Shown here: in pieces, positions 49,869 through 61,474 of the stretch | Layout: the number at the start of each line of letters is the position of its first letter | Position numbering within the stretch: the stretch's first letter is position 1 | From: Solea solea | Lineage: Eukaryota; Chordata; Actinopteri; Pleuronectiformes; Soleidae | Assembly (NCBI RefSeq): GCF_958295425.1 | Contig: NC_081138.1 | Span: 1,198,501 to 1,262,500 of the forward strand | DNA length: 64,000 bases | Direction of reading: 5' to 3' | Translations under genes and position numbers: made by a program | Notes under the pieces: generated by a model | Told to the model about the DNA's origin: nothing | Databases searched by the model: none | What the model saw: only the letters and a program-made list of their open reading frames with translations

Positions 49869-50259
49869 AGAAAACACTATTCTGAGTACTTGTCTTTTAA
49901 TTGAGCCCAGCTGCCTAACCCTCAAACCAGGGGCCTCCATGTAGTTCATCGTTAATTACCAGCAAAAACTATTAAACGAGTTGACAGTTAAAGAGATGAG
50001 AAATTGAGGGGAGAAGGGAGTGAGGATGAGATGGAGGTTAGCAGAGCGACGCAGCAGTAAAGGATGCATTAAGCAATTAAAGTTAGGGAGAAGCATAATA
50101 AAGTGTTGTAATGATTTTTTCCCCCAGTTGTCATAGCGATCAGGGATGATTACAAGGGAGAGAAAGAGAGAGGAGCAAACATCAACAGTATGTTGTATAT
50201 CAGCGTGCTGCTTTGACAGTTTTTCATACATAATCACCGTCAACTCGATGCACAAAAAA
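49869..50259. other. Non-coding spacer
   Basis: Nothing supported. The purine-rich GAGGGGAGAAGGGAGTGAGG at about 50007 is composition only. Confidence 0.5.
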
Positions 50260-51130
50260 CACTCGTGTTCTTCGCCGTATTATGACAAGATAATTGTGTG
50301 TATCCCCCCAAGTAATTAAGTCTAATAAGATCCACCAGAATCAAATTTAATTTCATAATTCCAGAAAAACCTCTGCCATTGAGATTTATCTACTTATTTT
50401 AACATCTGTGCACTTATGCTTCAATAATTATGTATGCATCAATATTTGATGAACAACAAAGATGTTAGTGCCCTGCAGTGTTTTTGAGCTGGAGCCATGG
50501 GATTACGTTAACAGTGTTCACACAACCTCATCTATGATTCATTTATTGCCAGAACCCCGGCCACCACTGTGTTTCGGCTCTGAGCATTTTTCCAGCCTGT
50601 CTTTGGGAGATAGCCGGTGGACAGACAGAGACCGTGAGACAGACGGAGACCGGGTTACAGAAAGGAAAGATATATGTTCAAAGGAAGACGGCACCACAGA
50701 GAAATTTACCCTTTTGTGGGTGTTCAATTTGAAGCTGTAGCCGCACTTCTCCCCCCCTCCATTCTCCGTTTTCGCTCTTTTCAGTTCTTCTCTCCGTTAC
50801 TGCGGGTCTTTCCAGCCCTCATTAATGCTAATTTATGCGGCCTGGCTGGCGTTAAACCAGCAGGGAGGGGCCCTCTCCCTTGATTACAAGCAATGGGAGT
50901 GGGGGGGGTGTGGGAGGCTGAGGCGAGGGTGACCTGGACAGACACCTCATTTAATTTAATACATTGAAGCATGCAGCAGCGGGGGAGTTGAGGCAAGGGA
51001 GGGAGATAATCAAGAGTCTGGGCCCTTAAAATGTGCTCTGAGATGACATAGAAGAGATTGGATTTGGAAACGAAGAGCAAAGAAGAGCAAAGCCAAGCGG
51101 AACACAATTGATTGATTCCATTCAAGTAAT
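50260..51130. promoter_or_regulatory. Candidate conserved non-coding block
   Basis: Contains CAAGTAATTAAGTCTAATAA, TTAATTTCATAATTCC, CAATAATTATGTATGCATC, CCCTCATTAATGCTAATTTA and ACTCATTTAATTTAATACAT-like words with preserved CpGs between. A G9 run sits at about 50901. It looks like enhancer-type sequence about 6-7 kb upstream of the putative promoter at 57 kb. Confidence 0.35.
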
Positions 51131-51989
51131 AGCACCCACTGATGAGGAATGATTTTTCTTTTTTTTTCTTGAGGGATGATCTCATCAAATGTTTTAAAAT
51201 TATACAGAAGCGTTATTATTGTTCTTTCCCGTTATTCAGCAGACTCCACCCTTTACATTTCCACATTCATTATAAAGCAAAATGTCTTCAAACTGCCGAC
51301 CAAATACAGTTTGTACTGTAACTACCTGCAAGGTTTTCTCAATACAGTGGATTACATAAAGCCAACTCTCCTAAAATACGTGTAATGAATCAAAGAAATG
51401 GAAAATGTAACTTCCATTACACCACCACCATATATTCTGTATTAATGTGTATTATAAAGGTTGTGCCTCTTTTTTTTTTTAGTGCAGTGTATGACAGAAC
51501 TTAACATGGTGCAGATGTTCCCTAATCTTTGTCTAAAGCCCCTCTTTATATCAAGGTCCTGTGGTTATCAAGCGTTTGCTTCTGTACACTGAACCAAACA
51601 AACAAACACATTTCTGCTCCTGCAAACCTTTAGAAATCAAAAGTGAAACGTGTAACACAGCAGCGTCAGTGTCTGTCCCGCCGTGCTCACTCTGCCTCTG
51701 ACGCAGACGTCAATCAGGCTCTGTGACCACCGCCGCTAACATTAAGAACAGAATAAAGGGACAGCATTACCACCTTCAACAGGCTGCATAAAAGGGACTA
51801 AAGGAGATTATTCTTCGAGCATCCAGGCCCCAGTTTCACAAAATTCCGAGTTAATAGCCCTGTCTGCTTGTGCATTGCATCTCCTTAAGGTAAGACGATA
51901 CCTGAGCCCCACTCCGATTCTTCAAAAGATGGTCATCCCTATCTTGCAGCTATTGGACCTCTCAAGACATCACCTAAGGGTTTAAATAC
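51131..51989. other. Non-coding spacer
   Basis: A T-rich run at 51470-51480 and small AAAC repeats at 51597-51608. No supported gene. Confidence 0.5.
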
Positions 51990-52380
51990 CACTCGCCCAT
52001 CCCTCCATCCGTACTGTGACGAATGGGAGGAAATCAGATTTTGGCCATGACAGGCAGATTATGAGATCCTTCTATCCACATGACTTAGCCCTGTCTCTGC
52101 TTCTTAATCGTTAAATGTGATTAAAGCAAACAAACGGAGCATTATTAGATTAGTCAGAAGGACATGGAGTCTTTGTTGCTCATTGTCTTTCCCTTTTTAA
52201 TGAAATGCTGCTTGAAATTAACATTGCTCTGACTAATTTGATTTAGCGTTGCCCTGAGAAATGCCAGACAGCTCTCATCTGCCTGCAGACAGTTTGAGAT
52301 CGTTGTCAAGAAGTGGAGATCAAATGTTAGAGCACGGCAAACATTTCTGTTCCTCTGCAAAGTTCACGAGACTTGATTGA
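51990..52380. promoter_or_regulatory. Candidate conserved non-coding block
   Basis: Contains GCTTCTTAATCGTTAAATGT, GATTAAAGCAAACAAACGG, CATTATTAGATTAGTCAG and GACTAATTTGATTTAGC. Motif-based only. Confidence 0.3.
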
Positions 52381-53710
52381 GTTACTGGTGCTGGTGCACT
52401 GCATGTGCATCACAGACGAGTTTACAAATGAATCACAATGTCTGTGTCTCTATAAATGAATTGGAGATTGGTTAAAGCACGTGGAATTATATAAACGTGG
52501 TCGAATGTAAAATTACACTGCACTTAAATGGACGTCCAATAATACTTAGGTGAGTGTTTGGATTAGTGTTTGCAAGAATAGCACGTGTGTGTCTGTAATT
52601 GGCAGCGGGCACTGCATTGTTGTTAAAAAATAATCCCGTCAGCATAATCCTCCTTTGTGAGGTTCATTAATTGCATTTAAGAACAGATGCAATGGAGTTG
52701 ATTCAGGCCCGGCTTTGAGCTCTGCTCAGCTTTGACTGCACAAAGTCCCTGTCACTTCAAAAGCTAAAGGGTCAGGTAAAGGCTATTTTAAGACTTTCTT
52801 TTAAATACACACTGCTTTTCAATCCCTCTAAGTCCAAGCTGTGTGGTTGCATTGAGTGAACAGTGGCAACATTCATTTAGCACCTGGTTATCTACAAAGT
52901 GCCGCTTTTACCATCTATCGCTACTTGAGCCGAGGGCAATGTTGATTGTCCAACACAGCGTGGTTTATAAAATGCACTCAATTAAAGCTAAAGTGCATCA
53001 CTGAACAGAAACAATATAACATTGTTGTGCGTTGTCTGAAAACAGGCAATACTATCAGACCTAAACTGCTGAAAGACCAGCAGTTCTGTGTGTTTCAGTC
53101 GTACTCCAAAACACAATGTTGCTGTTGACATCAAATGAATCAGTTTCCTGTGTGCAGCGTGTGAATTTTCCCCGGCAACAAGAGAGCTAAACACGGCCAA
53201 ACAATGGTTTGAATGTAACACAAACGTCACTGTAGTTTTTTTTTGTTTTCAAGTTCACAACACAGGTAATAGATTGAATCACATTTTATGCATTTTTCTA
53301 GGCAGTGTTAATTTATATGTTCGGTTTATGTGTTTATGTGACTCCTTGCTTGTGGAGAATAGTTTCCAGTCCAGTTGTCCATGAAGAAGAAGAAGAAGTG
53401 GGAATTTGTCAGCCTGGCATGTGCTTTCTGTTGCACAGCCTTGTCTTATATTCTTCATTTTTGTTTTCTTGAATGAAACTTTAGAAAATCCATTTGGGAT
53501 GGCCTCTGCTGCGTTGGCAGCCAGAGCTACAGCCACTTAAAAACAGAGGTCACCTCCACAGTTGTTTAATAGCTACTCAGAGCACCTTGGTGAGTGTTTT
53601 TTTTTTTACCCTGACTGGCAATAAATACTTATGGACTGGGCTGGGTTGATCTTTTCTCAGGGTTTTAAAGGAACTGAATTAATACATTTCCCTGTGAATG
53701 GGGAAAATAG
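52381..53710. other. Non-coding spacer
   Basis: A short (GAA)n tract lies at 53383-53399. Nothing else supported. Confidence 0.5.
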
Positions 53711-54146
53711 TCGTTTTCACACCTAATAGTCTCCACTCGACTCGGTACGATTGGGGGTTGCATCATTCAGCCGGTCCGAGTTTGTTTTCACACTTTTGCA
53801 CTTTACTGAAACAAACCAAACCTTTTCAATAGCGTGTTCTCCTCCTCACCTGAAGCGCTGCTGCATTAAGAATTACTGAGACCAAACAATGACCAAGAAA
53901 ACTCGCTCTTCTGTTGGTTAATGCAGGCTGCTTCTGTTTCCTCCACATAAGAGCCAAACATCAATGGCCTCAGCCAGTTCTCCCGGCTATCGTTCATGCA
54001 TATGTTTTGGTTGCGTTTACCCTACAATGCCCTGCATGTTAGCCACGAGTTTGGTTTTGCGTTCTTTCACACCTCCCCAAACAAACCGGACTTCCCGAGC
54101 AAACGGACTAGGATTTGATTTAGAAGGGCTTGTGTGAATGCACCCT
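53711..54146. mobile_element. MITE-like element with TTTTCACACC / GTGTGAATGCACCC ends
   Basis: The left end (TCGTTTTCACACCTAATAG) and the right end, reverse-complemented (GGGTGCATTCACACAAGCCC), share an imperfect inverted repeat around TTCACAC. The same TTTCACAC word recurs inside at about 53786 and 54065, with CAAACAAACCGG and AACAAACCAAACC. The composition fits a known style of fish MITE. No clean target duplication was found, so boundaries are approximate and the superfamily unassigned. Confidence 0.5.
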
Positions 54147-54540
54147 TAGTCGGACTAACATACCTGGATTATGCAATTCATAATCCGGTTACTCTTGCAT
54201 GTATACGCTTAGTCGGACTGGAGTTGGACCAAAAAACAGAAATCATACAGTGGTGCCTTTCTTCAGACAACACAGCAACCACAAGAGCCATGCTCCATCT
54301 AATTTGATGACGATAAACAGCAGGTATGAAACATACAGAACTACTGCACCGTCCATCTCAGCGTGTTTTTCTGTGACGTAAAGGTCAACAGGAAACTGAG
54401 TCAATACGCACTATCTTAGAGAGAGATAGTCAGACGTACACGGCCAAGTGCACGGCAAGTCGTCCGAATGCCTGTCTCAGTCGGACTGCAGCCTGAGCTC
54501 GATGGAAGTGTGCATGGAAACGTACCGAGTGTCTTTGAGA
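54147..54540. mobile_element. Second MITE-like element with AGTCGGACT subterminal repeats
   Basis: AGTCGGACT occurs near 54148, 54212 and 54479. GCATGTATACGC near 54199 is mirrored by GCATGGAAACGTACC near 54513. These internal repeats and the abrupt start next to the preceding element suggest a separate non-autonomous DNA element. Terminal inverted repeats are not clear and no target duplication was found. Confidence 0.4.
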
Positions 54541-56720
54541 TGGTCCTGTTTCCATCAACCAGTGCTTTAAAAAGTCAAAGAGCATCAACAGGGTACCTAA
54601 CATAAAACAATAAAACATGATAATAACAACAGTAAAATAATAAAACTGCCGCTCTGTTGTAAAATAAGACATAGCTTCTGTTTCTTACTCACAGAAGTTC
54701 TCGACTTCACCCTCCAGATAAAAAAGGATGCAGGAATCAGAGAAAGTTAACTGGTTGATTGCAGTAATAAAGTATATCAGTGTAGATTAATGGAACCCAG
54801 GCTTCTTATGTGGTGCTTAAAGGTACAGATGATGCTTTGCAGACATAATGTAGAGACTAGGGATCAACACTTAATCTTTTCAAATCCAGATTAGAAACCG
54901 TGTAGTATATTTCTCTCCTCCATGTCCATTTTTAAAAAAAATGTTAGAATAGATTCATGTTTTCATCTTTACAATGTGTCCATATTTTGACTTGGTAATG
55001 CACCATTTAAAACAGATAAAGGTTTACGTACAATGTTTATTGAGCAGATTAAAGCAGATTAAAGTTCACTAATGAAATATGTATTATTCAATTTATTTAG
55101 TTACACAGTAACACAGTCTGTAAAAGCTACATATGTACCTTTGACTGTTGACTTGTCCTGAAATGAAACTGTAATACTCAATACACATTCCTGAGTTAAA
55201 TAATTTCACAGTTTGTGGTGTTGTTGGACTGTGATTCCTCATGTTGTCTCATGTTTTTATTATTTTAAATGAGTTAGATTAAATAACAGAAATGAAAAAC
55301 CTCTCTGTTTCAACAAAAATGGACATTACAACCTTCATGAATGTATTTCCTGACTTAACTATAGATCGTTATTGACAGAATTTCTGTTGCTTAGTTTTCA
55401 TAGCAACATTTAATTTTGGCCTTTCAAGCTTATCCAGTGTTTTCTTGTGATTTTCTTTCCCTTCTCTTTCCATTTTTTCTTTGGCTGGTGGCAGAAGGGA
55501 ACTTGCCATGCATTTCATTTTGAACACCGAGCAGGTTGCTATGGTGGTTGCTAGGGATTTAGCCTAGAGTGATGTTGAAAGTCAAACTATTAAAGGTGTC
55601 CTTTTTTATTCTGAGGCAGTGGGAGCTGTGAGGAATCAACAATTGCTTCATAGTATTTCATGTGTCCTTTCATTATCAGGCCTCTGTCTTTTGAAAAAAC
55701 ACAAATGTTTGTAAAAGCCAAAGCAAAAGGGTATAATGGTCCGTTTACTTTTGCTGGTACTTATGCATATGGATTTATCAAAAGATAATAGAAACTGACA
55801 ATTGATGCAACCAAGAGCTGAAGATAGGTTATGAAAGTTGCCTTTTATTTACCTCCTAAAAGCTTAAATCTAACTCTACACAACTGAAATGAAATAATGT
55901 CCCTGACAGCGAGGGTTACAGGAGTAAGACTAAAAAACTGGGACCCTCTAACAAAATGTGATGGAATATGAAACAGAAAAATGGGTCAGCTTTTGTCTGT
56001 CAAATTTTGAATCCTTTTACCTCTGGATTTGAGGGGGAAAAATAATCTATTTTATAATCTACATTTTCCTTCTGCACAATCAGACCTTCCTTTCAGGTTA
56101 AATGATATATTACTCAGGTCTATTTTTCTTTTTTACACAACTTTTATGTAAATCATGTGTGACTTTGCTTTTGCTGCCGTTTCTTTCTTTACGTGCTACA
56201 GTGCAAATGTGGTGTGACTGCTGGGATGGATTTGGTGACACGTCAAATGCATATGACTGCATATGCTGCCTCGCACAGTTCCTTCTCAAAATCAAGATGT
56301 TCCATAGATCGTGTGTTGCATGTCATTTATCCGTGGACTAGGGGTTAAAGAACCTTTAAGACAAGTGTTTCATTCTAAGCTGCTCACCTCAGTGTGGTGC
56401 TTCAGTCAGAGGAGCTGGCTCTTGGTTAGAGAACACGTTCAGTGAGTAAAGTTTTGCAAAAAATGAATGGTCAAATTGGAGCATTATGTCTGTTTGTAGT
56501 TTGGAATTGTCCTGATATTCACGACTCTAAACTAAACTGTAAACCTAATTTCAACATGTTGACACTTAAAGTATTGGATAACTTAATCTTTCCTAAGTTG
56601 TTTCCTGACATCACTCGCTCTCATTACCCTGCAAATTGGAAACAGAAAAGTCATCATCTTTGCAAAGCATCCATTGCAGAAGTGATTTGTCCGACAGGAT
56701 GTTTACGTCCTCTGAAGTGC
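54541..56720. other. Non-coding spacer with RFX-like half-sites
   Basis: At 55535-55554 GTTGCTATGG and GTTGCTAGGG stand in direct repeat, and TAGCAAC recurs at 55400. These are RFX X-box half-site words (RGYAAC and complement). No gene is supported. Confidence 0.4.
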
Positions 56721-56723
56721 TTT

Positions 56724-56758
<35 letters not shown>
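56721..56758. repeat. (TTTC)n microsatellite
   Basis: 38 bp of TTTC units. A shorter complementary-style GAAA run lies at 56861-56873. Confidence 0.96.
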
Positions 56759-57020
56759 GTGTGTGACTGTGTGATATGAAGCCTTATTAAGCCAGTGGCA
56801 ATCAATAGCAGCCTAAATGGTAATGTCCACTGCCCCGACTCAAGAGTTGAAGGCCTGTGGAAAGAAAGAAAGAACGATGCTTCTCCTTCTCCTTCGTCTC
56901 CTTCTCCTTTCCCCACCTCACAGTTCACAGCTGTAGCAGCCATCACACAACCTCAGGCAGACTAGTTAGCCTTGAGAAAAGAGCCTGAACCCCCCGATCA
57001 ATAACTTTAGTCTTGTCTGC

Positions 57021-57082
57021 CTAATTGCTCATTGGTCGACATTGGCGCCAGACTATATGTAAGTGCATGCTCCCCCGAGTGA
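57021..57082 (+). promoter_or_regulatory. Candidate core promoter (CCAAT, TATA-like) at a CpG-rich island
   Basis: Two inverted CCAAT boxes (ATTGG at 57031-57035 and 57041-57045), spaced 10 bp apart, precede a TATA-like TATATGTAA (57054-57062). The following 240 bp contain about 21 CpGs, far denser than anywhere else seen in the window. This arrangement predicts transcription to the right starting near 57083-57095. The start itself is inferred from TATA spacing. Confidence 0.55.
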
Positions 57083-57277
57083 CCGACTCCGGCTCTATTT
57101 CCACCACTTCCCACCTCGTGTTGGGCTCACAGTCTGCTCGTCTCGCTGCTCTGTTTTCTTCCGTCCTCGCCTCTGCTCGCCCATGAGATCCTGACCTGAT
57201 GGGCTTCTCCTCCGTTACCCCGGCGAGTGCGAGACGCGCTGCGTTCGCCGGGCCCCCGTGACTCCCGGGCTGCTCAG
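57083..57277 (+). other. Candidate first exon (5' UTR) of an unidentified gene
   Basis: GC- and CpG-rich segment ending CTGCTCAG before GTAAAT, a good splice donor. The start is estimated from the TATA-like motif. It contains a 3-codon upstream ORF (57183-57194) and a 20-codon one (57199-57261, starting MGFSSVTPASARR and ending in TGA before the donor), so it is not obviously coding. The exons at 59209 and 61475 fit downstream of it on the same strand, with introns of 1931 and 2171 bp. The gene's coding part would be beyond the right edge. A minus-strand open frame of 114 codons across the island (57021-57365) is probably a CpG-island artefact. Confidence 0.5.
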
Positions 57278-58291
57278 GTAAATATCCAGGTTTAACGACA
57301 AACAGGGAGATTAGCCGGTCACTCTCGCTCGCAATTTCAAGCGCCAGGAAATGAGCTGGTCTCATTTGGGCTTTTCTGAACGGCTTATTATATGATCTAA
57401 TGCAGGCGCACTTTATGAGCGGAGTATGGTGAGGGCAGTATTGATTGTACTCATTGTGAATTATGTGAATAGATAAAAGTGTGAGCGTGCATATATATTA
57501 GGCAATTATGTGCTCAGGTGCTAATGTAAAAATTCTGCTGAATAAATATGAAATATTCCTCTATCAGCATCCAACTTGTGTCCCTTCAACAGAAGTCATT
57601 TGACATGATAATTGGGAAAGCATGTTTGCCTTTTTCTGATGAGATGAGATATTGTGATGGCTCTCGTCAGCCTGGATTTAAATGTGTATTGATCAGTGTG
57701 AGGCTCAGATGCTGAGTGCAGCCCCCGTACTCGTGCATATACTTCTGCCTTTGTTTTCCACATTATGTCTTTTTAAAGAATCTCTAAATAATCTTTGGAC
57801 GTAAAGCGGCCACTGCCATGTCTCTAAACACACGAAGCTCGTTTGTATTTTATCTCGCCCTCTTTTCCCACTAGTAGTGTGCTAATGTCATGATTTAAAT
57901 GAAGTATTGATCAGTTTAGGAGGGGAGAATAGAGAGAGAGGGAGCGATTGTGAGGGAAAGAAAGCAAGACCAGGGTTATCGGTGTGGATCGCACACAGAA
58001 AGAGAGTGCTAACGGATGAGACATGTTTTTAGGCGATTCCATGAAATGGATTTCTACATAATCTGTGTTTTGTAATTTAGGAATTACCGCCAGCCTTTTT
58101 TTGTTTGACTTATTCCAAGAAGGAAAAGTGGACATGGAGAGAAATTTCATTTTTTTTGTTCTTGGTTTTTGTTTCTTGTTTCCATGGGAGGATTTGTCAG
58201 CCTGGATGCAGATGATAAATAATGGGTTGTCCTGGTTCCTGAGAGGGTGTCCATCTTTTCTGCTTATGATAGCCTCTGTATCGACGACACT

Positions 58292-58292
<1 letters not shown>

Positions 58293-58343
<51 letters not shown>
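58293..58343. repeat. (CAG)17 trinucleotide repeat
   Basis: 17 uninterrupted CAG units followed by CAT CAG. On the plus strand it can read as poly-Gln within a 152-codon frame, and on the minus strand as poly-Leu. It lies about 1 kb into the putative first intron, so it is more likely non-coding, unless an alternative exon uses it. The following GTGAACCAGGGACGAG leads to GTCTGT, only a weak donor. Confidence 0.95.
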
Positions 58344-58346
<3 letters not shown>

Positions 58347-58449
58347 CAGGCACAACGGACTAAAGCCTCTGTCCAAGTGAACCAGGGACGAGGTCTGTTT
58401 GTCATCCTCTTGCTGTCCTCCTTTACTTTCTCCCACGCTCCCTCCACTT

Positions 58450-58504
58450 CCTCCCTCTCTCTCTCTCCCTCTCCCTCTGTCTCGCTCTCTCTCTCTCTCT
58501 CTCC
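58450..58504. repeat. (CT)n low-complexity tract
   Basis: About 55 bp of CT units with CCC and GTCTCG interruptions. Artefact Ser-Leu frame. Confidence 0.93.
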
Positions 58505-59208
58505 TTCCCTGTCTCTCTTGTGATTTAGCGCAGCAAGGTTGTTTTAATTAGTAGCCTGTTTATTATTGTTGGTGCACGTACCGGCCAGGCAAGTGCTGGT
58601 TGCCAATTTTCCAAGAATCTGTCTCATCGCCACATCACTGCTAAACTATAGCTCTGTATTCTGTTGTTATCTTGCTCAGGATAAACCTGCATGTCTGGTT
58701 GAAAATGTGTATTATTTTGTACTGTTACCATTCTTGTGGTGGACTATGGACTTTGTTGTGACTTTATTTAGTTTATATGAGCTGCAAAACCACATATCTG
58801 GGTGATTTTATGTGTATATATATATCCTTTATCCTACTCGTGAATAAAGCTGTTGCTTTTTTTGCCCACTGTCCAAATGCAAAACATTTGGTTTGAATGG
58901 TGTTCATTTTAATTTCAGGGAAATTCATCCTGGCTAACATCAGAAATAACAGCTGAAGGCACGTTTGAGGCCCGTCTTTGACAGGACAGGACTCTGACCG
59001 GCTTTATCTTTGAGTATCACCTTAGAAGGATGGGAAACCACGGTCAATCTTAGCCTCAGCTACAGGGGAAAGCAGGCTTGCTGCGCAGAGTGGATAGCTC
59101 TATCTACTTATTTGATTTTTGATTTTTCACCTGCTCTCACCGCCCTGCCTTCTTTTGTGGTTCAATAGCTGGATATCCATGGCAAAGATCTTTCTGTCTG
59201 AACTGCAG

Positions 59209-59303
59209 CAGAGCTGACTGGATCTCTGTAGGAACAGACGCATGCAGGACTACAAACAGCAGCCTCAAAGCCAGACCTGCAGGCCCAGCAGCTCCAGTGT
59301 CAG
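59209..59303 (+). other. Candidate second exon (95 nt, 5' UTR)
   Basis: The acceptor CTTTCTGTCTGAACTGCAG is followed by another CAG, making a tandem NAGNAG acceptor (59208 or 59211). The segment ends CCAGTGTCAG before GTACAG, a good donor. It has an ATG at 59242 opening MQDYKQQPQSQTC and on to the donor; spliced to the 61475 exon it stops after 28 residues. It also has TGA and TAG in other frames. I therefore read it as 5' UTR with an upstream ORF. GC-rich against AT-rich flanks supports exon status. The gene is not identified. Confidence 0.55.
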
Positions 59304-60445
59304 GTACAGTGCTCAGATACAGGTGTGTCAGATCAATTAGAAATATGTTGATTAAATGCATAAGTTAAGTTAAGTTGGTGCCGTATGATCTGGGCAAATG
59401 GGTTAGGGTATGAGTAGAAATGTATGTGATGGGGTCTAAAAGTCTGGCAGGGCACCGCTGCTTTTTAGGATTGACAGATCAAATGCAATGGTTGTGTGAC
59501 TTTATTTATGAATTTTGATCTATAAAGGTGCTTTTACATTTGCATAGAGAAAGCAGGAATGTAAGTCTCGGACACAGGTGATAAAACAACAGATAAAACA
59601 GGGCCAGCGAAACAAAATGTGTTGATTGAGGACTGGGTTTGCCTTTTTCCCCCCAGAGAAAACGAAACACTGACCACTCTAACACCTCTGGCTGTGGATT
59701 GCTGCTCGCTGTGTCACTTGTTGCTAAGCTTCTGGGCAGACTATTGATGGCGTTCAATCAGAGACACTCTCTCAATATTGTTGACAGTCTAACAGTCTAA
59801 CCTACTCTCTGAGCAGAATGATCTCTCACCATTCTACTCACTTTTTCCAGCTCCGTCACTCTTCAAGAACTGTTGACTGCATGTTTTTCTGGGTTGAAGT
59901 TCTGGACACAACATTTTTAACTAAACATTTCATCGTTGTGTAACTTTTTTTTACAAAATATTTTGTGACTATTTACCTTTTGTTATAAAATAGCTACTTT
60001 TCAAACCAGCTGGTTGAAACAGGCAGGCACTCACCTTGAGGTTTCAGATTTTATTGAGTTGAAATCCATTCAAAATTGAGTTTGATGCTAAAGATGCATA
60101 CAGTGATGTACAGAGGTATTATAGTTACATGTTTGTTGATGATAAAAACAGGGTTAACTTATGTCACCGCTCTTAGTTTTATACATGCTGCAGCATTAGG
60201 AGCCAGGACAAGACAGTGGGAGCGTCAGGTGTTAGTAAATCACACAGACCATAATTATATGCACGTGTAGTCTGTGTTCAGTTTTTAGGCCACAGAGTTA
60301 GTGATCATTAGACAGGACAGTGAGATATTTTGCATGCTGTATCTTTAACTGAACATAATCAATGGTCGGTTACTCACTAACAATAAAAAAAACAATATGA
60401 ACATTGTACAGCAGTGGTAGTGTAAGCTCGTGTCAGCCTGTCTTT

Positions 60446-60452
60446 ACTATTA

Positions 60453-60489
<37 letters not shown>

Positions 60490-60521
60490 CATTATTATTG
60501 TTATGATTATTAGTATTATTA

Positions 60522-60562
<41 letters not shown>

Positions 60563-60566
60563 ATTA
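60446..60566. repeat. Long imperfect (ATT)n microsatellite
   Basis: About 121 bp of ATT/TTA units with GTT, CAT and GAT interruptions. It generates poly-Ile and poly-Asn artefact frames. Confidence 0.97.
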
Positions 60567-60862
60567 AAACATATACTGCGTACATAGAGTATGTGTCTGT
60601 ATACACTTGTGAGGCGGACCAAACCAATACTTTAAGGAAGAAACCCAACAACAATAGTCTAAAAATGAAGAAACGGAGAACAGGCTTTCTGGAATACACA
60701 GATATTTCCTGGCCATGTGTGAATAATGGAGCTTTTGCTTTTGCATCCAGAGGAGAGAAGTTTGTCACAGAGTAGTTTTTTGGTCCCTGAGGAGCTGTAG
60801 CTTGGGTGTAGCTGTGCTGTCCTTCACCAGAGCCGTGGCTGTCGTGGTGCTCCGCCTCAGTG

Positions 60863-60874
60863 CAGGTGCAGGTG
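60863..60874. promoter_or_regulatory. Tandem CAGGTG E-boxes
   Basis: CAGGTGCAGGTG, two adjacent CAGGTG words of the kind bound by ZEB, SNAI and some bHLH factors. It sits in a small GC-rich patch within the putative second intron. Functional role is inference. Confidence 0.3.
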
Positions 60875-61474
60875 GAGCCGCTTCATCTCGTCTCACATTA
60901 GTTTCCCTTCACTTTGACTTATTCCTCTGCTACGACCGTACTTAGGTTGATGTGAATCCTCCTCACACATAGAAATGTTTTTGTTACAATGCCGAAATGA
61001 CACTTAAACAAAATAAAACAGGTGGTGTTGGTTCATTTTTTAAATCCTTTTTAAATCAATTCAGTTCTTAACAGGAATTGACAGACTAATGGGTAATCTA
61101 GGATTTCAAATACTATTCCAGTAATAAATAGTTCATGAAGCTCAGATAAACCACCTGACTCCTGAACTATATTATTTTCTCTGATTATCAAATTACCAAG
61201 AGCGCCAGATATTTCTCAGCCAAATCCAAGTGGTACCTATGTGACATCTATCTAAATGTTACTGCCTTGTTAAAATGTACTATTTTACAGACACTGTATG
61301 AGAATTGCCAGTATAATCTATTGTCAGAAACAACTGGAACACTTTATGCTTTCAGTCATGTACAGTGGACAATACACGTGTCAAATTTCAAAGACATGTA
61401 CTTAGGTTTGTTATATATTTGCAATTTGAATAATAATTTCTCCCTCAGCTGACATTAATGTGTCTTTGGTGCAG

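Larger units (their letters stand above)
57278..59208 (+). other. Putative first intron
   Basis: Starts GTAAAT and ends TCTGTCTGAACTGCAG. It contains the (CAG)17 tract and a CT-rich tract. A 152-codon frame (58065-58523) running through the CAG repeat has a hydrophobic start and low-complexity end, and I do not call it a gene. A second frame at 58566-58805 is unrecognised. Confidence 0.45.
59304..61474 (+). other. Putative second intron
   Basis: Begins GTACAG and ends TGTCTTTGGTGCAG. It holds an ATT-rich microsatellite, a GC-rich patch at 60790-60900 and otherwise AT-rich DNA with no gene. A 123-codon frame over the microsatellite is an artefact. Confidence 0.45.

Noticed and set aside
57021..57365. 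114-codon minus-strand frame over the CpG island
   Set aside because: GC-rich islands lack stop codons on both strands by composition. Splice and promoter signals support the plus strand.
58065..58523. 152-codon frame with poly-Gln
   Set aside because: The poly-Gln is flanked by hydrophobic and Ser-Leu low-complexity translation of T-rich and CT-rich DNA, unlike a real protein; kept only as a repeat with a note.
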